Below, one piece after another: positions 40,890-51,100 of a stretch of DNA of 64,000 bases (its first letter is position 1; every line of letters starts with the position of its first letter). A model generated the notes under the pieces. The model was not told the DNA's origin. It saw only the letters and a program-made list of their open reading frames with translations, and did not search any database. Origin of the DNA: Bacteroidaceae bacterium (lineage in GTDB: Bacteria; Bacteroidota; Bacteroidia; Bacteroidales; Bacteroidaceae); contig JAFXTO010000021.1 in assembly GCA_017535725.1 (NCBI GenBank), positions 1 through 64,000 of the forward strand, read 5' to 3'. A program made the position numbers and the translations under genes.

Positions 40890-43286
40890 ATGAAACGACT
40901 ATTACTTTTACTAACGATGTTACTCAGCGGTGCCATGGCTTTTGCTGCTATCTGGACACCGACGATGACAACTGGTACTCATGAAACTCCTCTTTATGTG
41001 AGCGTGAAAGTCAACGGGAATCTGACATCCACTGGTTTGGAAGTTGCGGCTTTCATAGATGATGAGTGTCGTGCTGTTGCTACTACTGCGATGCAGTTGG
41101 GTAGTGGAACCACATCGACCTATGCCTATAGATTACGTGTTTGGGGCACGGCGGCAGATGTGAACAAGACCATCACCATCAAGGCCTTTTACAACAACCT
41201 GGTGTATAGATTCACGACGACACAGATTTTCGACAATGAGTCCGAGACTCACCAAGTGCCTATCATCCTGAATTTGGATGCAGTCATGGGCTTCACCCTG
41301 ACCAACCCTATTAACATTGTTGCGAATGTCCCTGCCGTGCATGACCTGACCACCGATGTCAGCATCACCTACGATGAGGTCAACAAGAAGAACGAATCGG
41401 TGCTGGAGAGCGCTCTGACCTACGAATGGGCACCCGGAGCTGCCGTGCTTAGTGTTACGGGTAATGTGTTGACGGCAGATGCCGTGACACCCCCCGATGG
41501 TTTATCCCTTGGACTGACGGTGAAAGGTCCCAAGTATGGTGGTTCTACTGCAGTGAAGCAGTACACCTTTGCGACGACGACCCAGGTGATTGTGACGGAA
41601 CCTGTCATTGCTGTCACAGGAATCACTCTCAGCCCGACCAGTATCACCGCTCATATCGGCGACAACTACCTGACTAAGATCAATGAATTGGTGACGGTAA
41701 CGATGACACCTTCCTCGGCCACGGATAAGAGCTGGAACGCCACCATAGCCGCTGCCAGCACGGCTACTGTAACTACCGCCCATATTATCGATGGTGCTGG
41801 TGTGCTGAATGTTATCATCTCCTCCGCTTCCAACCCGGAGGTTACGGCCAACCTGACCATCAACGTTCCTACGCCTGTGAGTTTCAATTTCCCTGCCAAG
41901 GTGACGTTGTCCAAGCTGCATGCGACGGCTGTTGCCTTCACGAACTTAGTCGGCGATGAGTTCGACAAGAGTCTGATAAACATTGTCTTCTCTAACACCA
42001 CTGCTGCCCAGCCCTGTGCCACCGCTTCGATGTCCGATGCCACAGGTATGAACTGGAACTTCACAGGCCAATATGTTGGCGACTATACCTATCAAGTCAT
42101 CTACAATGGCGTGGCTATGACGAGCACCACAGGCGGTAGTGCCGGTGCCATTCATATCCCAGCGGAGGTCGCTTTGCTGAATACGGGTTGGGAATGGATT
42201 TCGCTGTATGCTTACAAGAGTGGCCAGACCAGCCTGGCGCTGACGAACACCTCTGGTGATTACCTTGCTTGGATGAATACCGATGCCAACAACAAGGTGA
42301 TTGAAATTCGTTCACAGTCCGCCTTGCTTTACAACGATGCCACTTGGGGCTTCATCGGCGACATCACCGAGCTTTCGCCCGCAGGTGGTATGTATAAGGT
42401 AAAGGCAAAGTATGCCGATGCCAGTTCGTGTGTTCTGAATTTGGGTTCCGACTGTGTCCCCATCACTTCTACCACCGTTAGCTACAACACCATCCAGACA
42501 GGCTACACCTGGATCAGCTATCCGTTGGAGACCGCAACGACGATAGCAGAGACGCAGCTGGCCAGCAATGCCCTGTCGGGTGACATGATTATCGGCAAGA
42601 CCTCTTCCGCGACCTTCAATGGTACAATCTGGCTGCCCGCAGACTTCACCTTCCAACCCGGCAAGGGTTATATTTACTATACGGCAGGTGGCGGTGGCTT
42701 CCGTCCGAACTTCAATGCTCCCGCAGGAGGTGGCGTGAAGGGTTGGGCTGATGGTGGAGCGTTTGGGGACCGAACAGGAAAACCGTTCGGCACCAACGAT
42801 GGCGGAAAGGATGGCGATGGCCTTTGTGGGGCAGAAGAGGGAGGTATGGTTTCTCCGTGGAAGTACGATGCGAGTGCATTTGCTGACAATATGCCCGTTA
42901 TCGCAGCTCTCGAAGGCCTTGAGACCGGCGAGCGCTTCAGCATCGGCGCCTACGTTGGCGATGAATGCCGTGGCGAAGGCCGCGCCGTGGATGGTAACAT
43001 CTTCATCATCAACGTGGCAGGTCAGAGCGGTGAACTCGTTCACTTCCGCCTTTACAACAAGGCTACAGGCGCATTCACAGACCTCGACCAGTCCATCATC
43101 TACACGGCCATGCAAGGCTCATTGCGTGCTCCCGTACGTCTGAGTGGCAGCGGCGTGGTCGATGGCATCCAGAGCGTGGAGCAGACTCCTGCCAGCGCAG
43201 ATGCGATGTATAACCTCGCTGGTCAGAAGGTTGGCAAGAACTACCGCGGCGTGGTCATCACCAATGGACGCAAGGTCGTCAAGTGA
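40890..43286 (+). CDS. Secreted protein with Big (bacterial Ig-like) domain and sorting-type tail
   Basis: A 798-aa protein. Signal peptide MKRLLLLLTMLLSGAMAFA (cleavage near 19). Residues about 20-110 form a beta-rich domain (LYVSVKVNGNL, EVAAFIDDECRAVA) that returns near 670-735 (PVIAALEGLETGERFSIGAY, VGDECRGEGRAVDG). A Big_2-like domain lies at about 238-330 (VTGITLSPTSITAHIGD). Two related modules (NTGWEWISLYAYKSGQ; QTGYTWISYPLE) follow at about 425 and 530. The C-terminus MYNLAGQKV...GVVITNGRKVVK is a sorting-type tail. No catalytic motif is seen; an adhesin or structural surface protein is likely. First of a gene series (40890-58309) on one strand with short gaps. Confidence 0.82.
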   Translation: MKRLLLLLTMLLSGAMAFAAIWTPTMTTGTHETPLYVSVKVNGNLTSTGLEVAAFIDDECRAVATTAMQLGSGTTSTYAYRLRVWGTAADVNKTITIKAFYNNLVYRFTTTQIFDNESETHQVPIILNLDAVMGFTLTNPINIVANVPAVHDLTTDVSITYDEVNKKNESVLESALTYEWAPGAAVLSVTGNVLTADAVTPPDGLSLGLTVKGPKYGGSTAVKQYTFATTTQVIVTEPVIAVTGITLSPTSITAHIGDNYLTKINELVTVTMTPSSATDKSWNATIAAASTATVTTAHIIDGAGVLNVIISSASNPEVTANLTINVPTPVSFNFPAKVTLSKLHATAVAFTNLVGDEFDKSLINIVFSNTTAAQPCATASMSDATGMNWNFTGQYVGDYTYQVIYNGVAMTSTTGGSAGAIHIPAEVALLNTGWEWISLYAYKSGQTSLALTNTSGDYLAWMNTDANNKVIEIRSQSALLYNDATWGFIGDITELSPAGGMYKVKAKYADASSCVLNLGSDCVPITSTTVSYNTIQTGYTWISYPLETATTIAETQLASNALSGDMIIGKTSSATFNGTIWLPADFTFQPGKGYIYYTAGGGGFRPNFNAPAGGGVKGWADGGAFGDRTGKPFGTNDGGKDGDGLCGAEEGGMVSPWKYDASAFADNMPVIAALEGLETGERFSIGAYVGDECRGEGRAVDGNIFIINVAGQSGELVHFRLYNKATGAFTDLDQSIIYTAMQGSLRAPVRLSGSGVVDGIQSVEQTPASADAMYNLAGQKVGKNYRGVVITNGRKVVK

Positions 43287-43331
43287 CCATCGTTGACGAG
43301 TAGCCTAACACCCACGTACCTTTAATTATTT

Positions 43332-45095
43332 ATGTGTAAGCACGGCATCCTCCGCAGAGACCGATGGGGCTCATGGGACCAATGGGGCTCATGGGGACTG
43401 CGGCGGATGTCGTGCTTCTTTGTTGGTGTTCTGTTGATGGCGTTTCCTGCCTCTGCCCAGAACATCTCAGAAATTGCCAAGTCCGACCCGCTCATCATCT
43501 CCGGTGCCATCGGAACGCGCAACACCTACCGCTACACCACGGGTAGCACCTATTCCTCGCCATTGAGCAATGCCCTGTTCCTCGACCTGAATATCTCGCT
43601 CTACGGCTTCAACATGCCGTTTTCGCTCTACTACAGCAACTCCAACCTGGACTTCTCCTATCCCCAGCTGTCTCTGAGCTTGACCCCCCAGTACAAGAAC
43701 TGGACAGGTTATCTGGGTCAGAACAGCATGCCGTTTTCCAACTACATCATGAATATGTCGTTCATGGGAGCTGGTGTGGAGTACAACAGCAAACGATGGC
43801 ATGCCGGAATCTTCTACGGTCGTCTACACAAAGCCGTCAACGACGACCCCACCGATCCGCTGGCTCGCAGTCCGCAGTACAAGCGTATGGCGTGGGGTTT
43901 CAAGTTCGGCTACGGTAGCCGCAAGAACTATATTGACCTCTACCTCCTGAAAGCCTACGATGTCGATGGCTCCGTCAACGACTATTGGCGGACGAAAATC
44001 AACGCCAAGGACAACCTCATCATTGGTCTGAAAGGCGCACTCGCACCGTTAAAATGGATGTCGTTCACCGCCAATGCCGCGATGAGTATCTTCAGCACCG
44101 ACATCACCGCCGACCCCATCAAGACGGAGGAAGCCACGAAGTGGAACAACGTCTTCGATGTGCGCTATTCCTCGTTGATGCGCTTCGCCGGCGATGTCAG
44201 CATGAATCTGCGCCTTTCAGGCGTCTCGGCGCACCTCTCCTACAAGATGGTGCAGCCTGACTATACCTCGCTGGGACTCAACTACATGGCCAACAACTAC
44301 CACAGTCTGGGCATCAACCTGAGCACCAGCCTCTTCAAGATGATTTCCCTTTCCGCCACCTTCTCCGGGCAGGCGGACAACCTCACGAAACGTCAGATGT
44401 ACACCACGCGCGGGTTCATTTATGGAATACATGCAAACGCACGCTTAACCAATAATTTTAATATAGGTGCCAACTACAATGGCTACACGCAGGTACAGGG
44501 CAACGGTACCACCGTCGTCCCCGACAGCACCCGCATCCACCGTCAGATGTCCAGCTACAGTCTGACGCCCTCCTACTCCCTCGACCAGGAAAAGCTTTCA
44601 CATACGGCTTCTCTCTCCCTGAATCTCACCCAGAACCTCGACCGCAATCCCCACGCCACGGGCGAGAGCGACGTGACGACATTTGCCTTAGGTGCATCCT
44701 ATTGCATGGGCGTCAAGGACTGGGGTGTGGATTTCACCCTCAGTCTCAGTGACCAACAGACACGTGGCTACAACACCCGCTACCGCAGCGATATCGCCTC
44801 GTTGTCCGCCGGTCGCTCCTTCCTCGAAGAAAACAACCTGCACGTCTCCCTGACGGGCAATATCGTATATAATGAGGTATGGCATCAGTCCAAGAGCCTC
44901 TCCCTCGGCGGCAGTGCCTCTGCCAGCTATGTCCTCAAGAAAAATCATGCCTTCTCTGCCGCCATGAGCTTCAACAAGTACGGCGATGTCAACCTCTCGC
45001 GGTTGCGCAGTGATCTCGGCAACATCGACTTCTCCGCCAGCCTCAACTACACCTATACGTTTGAGTGGAAGGCTATAACGCGAAAAGAAAAGTAA
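43332..45095 (+). CDS. Outer-membrane beta-barrel protein
   Basis: A 587-aa protein. The hydrophobic core CFFVGVLLMAFPASA gives cleavage near residue 43. The mature part is rich in alternating aromatic/polar strands (LFLDLNISLYGFNMPFSLYY, YPQLSLSLTPQYKNW, VEYNSKRWHAGIFYGRL, ISLSATFSGQADN) and ends in YTYTFEW-K, consistent with a barrel in the outer membrane. The n-region is odd: an 18-bp duplication (43364 and 43382) encodes RWGSWDQWGSWG. A shorter start at the ATG 43407 would remove it but leave a signal peptide without a basic charge, so the long start is kept. Candidate export pore or anchor for the neighbouring giant secreted proteins. Confidence 0.78.
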   Translation: MCKHGILRRDRWGSWDQWGSWGLRRMSCFFVGVLLMAFPASAQNISEIAKSDPLIISGAIGTRNTYRYTTGSTYSSPLSNALFLDLNISLYGFNMPFSLYYSNSNLDFSYPQLSLSLTPQYKNWTGYLGQNSMPFSNYIMNMSFMGAGVEYNSKRWHAGIFYGRLHKAVNDDPTDPLARSPQYKRMAWGFKFGYGSRKNYIDLYLLKAYDVDGSVNDYWRTKINAKDNLIIGLKGALAPLKWMSFTANAAMSIFSTDITADPIKTEEATKWNNVFDVRYSSLMRFAGDVSMNLRLSGVSAHLSYKMVQPDYTSLGLNYMANNYHSLGINLSTSLFKMISLSATFSGQADNLTKRQMYTTRGFIYGIHANARLTNNFNIGANYNGYTQVQGNGTTVVPDSTRIHRQMSSYSLTPSYSLDQEKLSHTASLSLNLTQNLDRNPHATGESDVTTFALGASYCMGVKDWGVDFTLSLSDQQTRGYNTRYRSDIASLSAGRSFLEENNLHVSLTGNIVYNEVWHQSKSLSLGGSASASYVLKKNHAFSAAMSFNKYGDVNLSRLRSDLGNIDFSASLNYTYTFEWKAITRKEK

Positions 45096-45135
45096 AAAGA
45101 ACATACGATAAAGTAAAAAGACCACACAATATATA

Positions 45136-48100
45136 ATGAAACTAGTTCGACGTCTTCTTCACAAGTATATACTCCCCTCCTTGACAAGTAGTCCGATGAG
45201 GGAACCATTACGTGTTCCGTCTGGACGAGCTCGCAGGGGAGTGGGTCTGTTCTTTTTCCTTCTCCTTCAACTAACCCCTTTCCATACTCAGCTCTCAACC
45301 TGCCTTGCGCAGGATGTCATGGTCACGGTAACGCCCGTCCAGCAGGTTCTGCCGCCCCAGGTCTTCCTCTATATCTTCAACACGGGAGCTTATTTCAACA
45401 TCACGTTGACGAACCTCACAGACGAGGTGCAGGATGTCTATCTGGGGTTCCAGTTGGACCAGACCGTACCCGATGAAGGCCTCTCCATCTCCACGCCTCC
45501 CAAGCGCCAGCCTTCCAGACCTTATTCTATTCCTGCCAAAGGTGTCTATCAACTCTCGCTGGTTGAGATGAACGAGATGTTCAAGCACATCCCGCTGGCA
45601 GAGGTGAAAGCGCCGCAGGACCTCTTCACGAACTACGCCAACGGCAGTTTCGGCCTGCTGCCCGAAGGACTCTATCAGGTTCATCTGACGGCATATAAAT
45701 GGCACCAGCCAGCCTATGCCACGCCGCAACCTGCCAGCAGTCCGGAGGACGGCATCGGCTTTTTCAATATCTGCTACAACGCCCAGGCACCGAAATTCCT
45801 GACGCCCGTGAATATGGACTTCGGCAAGGACGATAGCGACATCGTGCCCGTCGATCCCATGTCCCCCATCTTCACGTGGATGCCGCCCGTGGTGGTCTGC
45901 AACCCCTCCGCTTCCAACTTTGAGTACACCTTCACCGTCGTGGAGTTGCTTCCTATGCAGGATCCCGACGATGCCGTACGGAAGGGTGCCAAGTTCTACA
46001 ATGCACCAGGGCTGACCCAGCCCCAGTGCGTCATTCCGCAGGATTACATCCGAAATATTAATCCTGCGAGCACGTACGTGGCTTTTGTGCAGGCCATCAA
46101 CAAGAACAAGTCCGGCGGCGAGATTTCCTATTTACAGATAGAGAACAATGGCCGCAGCGACCTGAAGCTCTTCCGCATCAAGACCTCAGACCAGGTGGAT
46201 GACAACAAGAAGGAGGACGAGGAGGAAGAAAAGGAGGATGACGAAGACAAGAAAGGGGACGAAGAAGAGGACATCGAAGGACTCTTCAGCTTCGGCGCCA
46301 TCCAGGCAGCCATCGACCCGACGAAGGAATACACCTACCGCGTACCCCAGATTACGACTCCTTACTTCTCCGACCTCACCACGGCACGCAAATTGTTTGT
46401 CAATGATGACATCAACGTGGAGTGGGACGGCGTCTATCACCTTGGCGGTTCCGGTCAGGAGCCGGACACGCTGGAGTTCGCTTATACCGTGCAGCTCTTC
46501 AATGGCGGACAGGTGATGGATAAGTCTGCCGCGCTGGCTAAGGAACCCGTCTTCAGCAAGGAAGTGAAAGAAGATGAGGACTATAGCCTGACCATCCCGT
46601 GGGAAGATATCGAGGAGGTCGTGAATCTCGGCGACTACATCGTTCTCCGCGTAGAACCCAAGTGCGTCAATAGCGAGTCAGTGGCGTTCTCCACCGACAC
46701 CATCAACGTGGTGGACCTTGCGATGGCGGAGCATTTGGCGAAGAAATACTTCCAGTGTTCCAGCCAGATAACCATCACCAACTTTAATCCGACCCACGAT
46801 GCTGCAAGCGGACTCAGGGACAAGGTGGTCGATATCGGACAATACAAACTGACCATCGACGAGATCAAGGGCTCCGCAGAAGAAGGCTTCGAGGGCAAGG
46901 GACGTGTGGAATGGAGCCCGCTGGGCTTCCCCGTGATGGTGTGTGTGCAGTTCAAGGGCCTGAAAATCAACACCGAGAACCGCGTCTATGAAGGCGTCTG
47001 CGAGAGTTATTCCAACGACCAACAGAGCGACATCTCTTGTGTCGATAAACTGTTCAGCGACTGGGGCATCGACAACCTCATAGGCGATGGCAAGATTTCA
47101 AACGCCGAATACCTGCAAGGTGCCAACGTGGATGTTGCCAGGGGGCTGGCGAAGAAGATTGACCTGAAGAAATACTATGGTTATGTCAAGACGGGCAAGA
47201 GCCTCCTTGACCTGGCACGCAAGGGCAGCATCGACCGTCTGTATATGCCGCTGGCATTGCCTAAGGACATCAACTCCTCGCCCGTGGATATCCAGATTGC
47301 GGGAATGAAGTTCGCTCCCGACCACGCCACGATGAATATCATCGGTGAGTTCGTGTTGCCGGAGAGCGACTACTTGGAGAACGACATCCTTGTGCTGGGT
47401 TGTCCGCGCGTCTGTATTTCTCCCGACCGTCTGTTGCCTGAGGGTGGTACCTTGGCACTCCTGTCGGACTTCACCATCAAAGATCCGAATACCACCTACA
47501 AGATGACCTTCAAGGCGCCGCAGAACCTCCTGCAACCCACCGACGGCTGCTATGTGGCGTGGAAGGACAACAAACTGGAAATCTTCGGCATCGATATGGA
47601 GATGACAATTCCCGGATTGGTGAAGGACGTCAATGGTATGCCTACCAACGAGAATCCCAAGTTGCGCATCGCTGCCAGCGTGGAGGACTGGAATGAGTTC
47701 ATGGTCGATCGTGTGACCATGGATCCCTTCCAGGTGGAAGACCTGCCGGGCTGGACCTTCACCGCAAAGGAGATTGTGGTGGATATGGCATCGCAGCGTA
47801 ACTCTCCGGCTATGGGTGCCTTCCCCAAAGACTACGACAAGAAGAAAGCAGGCATCGCCGGAAACGAAGTGGCTTGGCAGGGATGCTATATCAAGGAGAT
47901 TTCCGTGCAGTTCCCCACCAGTATGGAGTTCAGCAGCGGTCCTGCGTCAGAGGACGATGGTAATTCGGCTGGCGTCGAGGGCCGTCGTCTGAAGATTTCG
48001 GCTACGGATATGTTCTTCGACAAGAGCGGTGCCACGCTGACGTTGACTGCCGACCAGATACTCTCTGCTTCCGCCGAGGGAAAGTTGGGCGGCTGGTCGT

Positions 48101-51100
48101 TCTCCTTGGATCAGGTGGGACTCAGCATCCTTCAGAACGACTTCAAGGACTGTCATTTCAGCGGCACCTTTGGCGTGCCGGTGGTGGATGGCAAGATAGG
48201 CTACTCTTGTCAGGTCATGAAGCTGAACAAGGTGGATGAGAAGTCCAAGCAGGCGGGGAAGCAGTTTGCATATATCTTCAAGGTGCAACAGGTTGACAAC
48301 CTGAATTTCGACTTCTTCCTGGCGAAGGCGGACATCAACAAGAAACAGACGTACCTGCTGGTGGAGGCTGTGCCGGAGAAGGGTGAGCTGAAGACACGCG
48401 TGGAGCTGATGATGGGCGGCGTGCTGGATATCGGCAGCGGTGGTATGCTTAAGGATAAGAAACTGGACTTCCGGCTTCCCGGCATCGTGTTCAGTCAGTT
48501 CCGCATAGCCAACTGCAAGGCGTGGAAGTCCCAGTTCGAAGACGTGGCACAGATGCAGAAGGATGCCCAAGAACAGGTGACTCAGGTGAAGATCAACGGC
48601 AAGATGGAGAAAGTCAGTTACCTCATCTCTAATAAGGAATATGAGGTGAAGAAAGACCGTTGCTATATCAGCCGTGGTACGTGGGGACTGGCATCGCCGC
48701 CCAAGAAACTGGGACCGTTCGAGCTGACGCTGAACAGCTTCAACATGGAGTATAACAACGACCTGCTGAAGCTCGTCGTCGATGGCAAGGTGGCCATCGT
48801 TCAGGGCATCGACCTGAGTGCTCAGGCGAAGCTTACCATCCAGGCGGAAGTGAAGAACCTTGATGACTTCTCCAACCTCAGTATCAAATATAAGAAGACA
48901 GACCTCAACGACCTCGTCATCAAATCTACCTTCGCGGGTTGTACCTTCGACGGCACGTTGCATCAGGAGACCGGTGATGATGCGGGCTACAGCGGCAATG
49001 TGAAGTTCGTGCTGCCGGGCGAGTTCCTGATTGTTGAGGCGAGTGCCGCCTACTACGACTACGACGACGGCAAGGGTAACGCCTACACCTGGGGCTTCCT
49101 GAAAGCCAAAGTGGGCAGCAAGGTGGGTATTGAGATTACCCCTATCAAGATTACGAGCATCACGGGCGGTTTCTACTTCAACTGCCGTCGCAACGATCAG
49201 GACGAGAAGGGCGCTACGCGCGAGAAGGGACTGATAGGTGTGGTCGTCGGCATCGGACTGAGCACCACGGCGGGCGACAGTGCGCTGAAGGGCGACTTCG
49301 AGATGACGTGTATTTACGACAAGAACCTGAATAACGGCGATGGTGGCCTAACCTCCTTTGTCTTCAACGGACACATGGAGGCAGTCGATGGCATGGTGAA
49401 CGCCGATGCGTCTATCGTCTATCATCACGACAACACGGACCAGTACTTAGCACTCAATGTTACGGTGGATGCCAAGGCAGATGCTTCGGAGTTGGCTGAT
49501 AACATTCAGGCGATTACGAATAAATTCCAGGGAAAGCTCGACAAACTGAAGGAGAAAGGCTACAAGTTGGTCAAGGACGTGAAGGGCAGCCTGGACGATA
49601 AGATTGGCGATAATGACGGCGAGACCGAGGGGCATGAATCCAAAGCCAAGAAACCCGCAGAAGTCAAGGTGGGTGCTGAGGTTACCTTGGACTTCCGCAT
49701 CACCATGAAGGAGAAAGGCAAGAAATGTTCGCCCGTGAGGTGGCACGTCTATTTGGGTAATCCGGAAAGCGAGCAAAAGCGCTGCCGCTTCACGCTGATA
49801 GATTTCCAATCTCCCATCGTCAGTGTGAACATCGGCGCCAACGCCTACTTGTGCATCGGCAACGAGCTACCGAACAATGGCAAGTTGCCCGATATACCTT
49901 ATAAAGTAAGGAAGTTCCTCGACGGGAAGTCCGTTGGTGAGGGTGTGCAGAGTGCCAGCAAGAGCGAGGCCGACATAGCCCGCCAGAAAGCCAGGGAAGA
50001 GGTGCTGAACCAGGCAGCCTCCGGTTGCGGCGTCATGCTGGGTGCCACGGCCTACGGCTACATCGACCTCGACTTCGGACTCCTCTACGGCAGTTTTGGT
50101 GCCACCGCAGGCTTCGACATTGCGCTGACCAAGTTCAAGAACCCGCAGTGGTGCGCGAACTACAAGAGCAATATGGGCTTCCACGACTGGTACGGCAACG
50201 GTCAGCTCTATGCCTCCTTGGAGGCAGAGCTCGGCTTGCGGCTGAACCTCGGCTTCTTCAACGACAGCATCACCATCCTGAAGGCCGGTCTTGGCGGTTG
50301 CTTCAAGTTCCAAGGTCCCCGGCCCAGCTACTTCACGGGCGAGGCTCGCTGCTGCCTCTCGCTCTTCAACGGCCTGGTGGATATCGACCGCACCTACGAA
50401 TTCGAGTGCGGCACGTTCTGCAAGGCCTTCCACGGCAACCCGCTGGATGACTTCGAACTTTTCGGCGATTGCATTGGTTATGAGACAGGTGGAGAGGGAT
50501 GGAATGATGAGAAGAAGTACATAAACGCCAAACACATCCATAATCCCATCCTGCAAACCAATGCTGGCATCAAGCAACACTTCCGTCTGCTGGATGAGAA
50601 CGAACTCGACCGCATCGAAGAGAAGAGCGATGCCAGCCGCAGCCAGTTAGAAACAATGGCTACACGAACCTTTGTCTTCTATCTCAATTCGGCAACGCTC
50701 TACAAATATACGCTCAACGGCTATAGCGAGAAGTGGCCCGACGGCTACTATGGGAAGACTATCCAGTTCAAGGGCAACGTGTCTGGCGTGAAGCATGTGT
50801 TGGATATCTGCGACTTGGACCCCAACAAGAAATACCGGCTGTCAGTGAGGGGGTATGCTATGGAAATTGTGGATGGAAAAGCTGTAAACCCCGTCACCTT
50901 TAACGAGAAGACACACAAGTACGAAAACAAAGCTTGGTCTCAGACCAAGAACTACTACTTCCAGACGGGTCCGGAAGAGGAAATTGGCGACATCGTGGAC
51001 CTGCAGGAATACGTGGCCATCGCCTATCCGTCGTATTACAACCAATTGAAATATGACGGTGAATACATTAACGCTCACAAAAAGGACGTGATGCGTCCCC

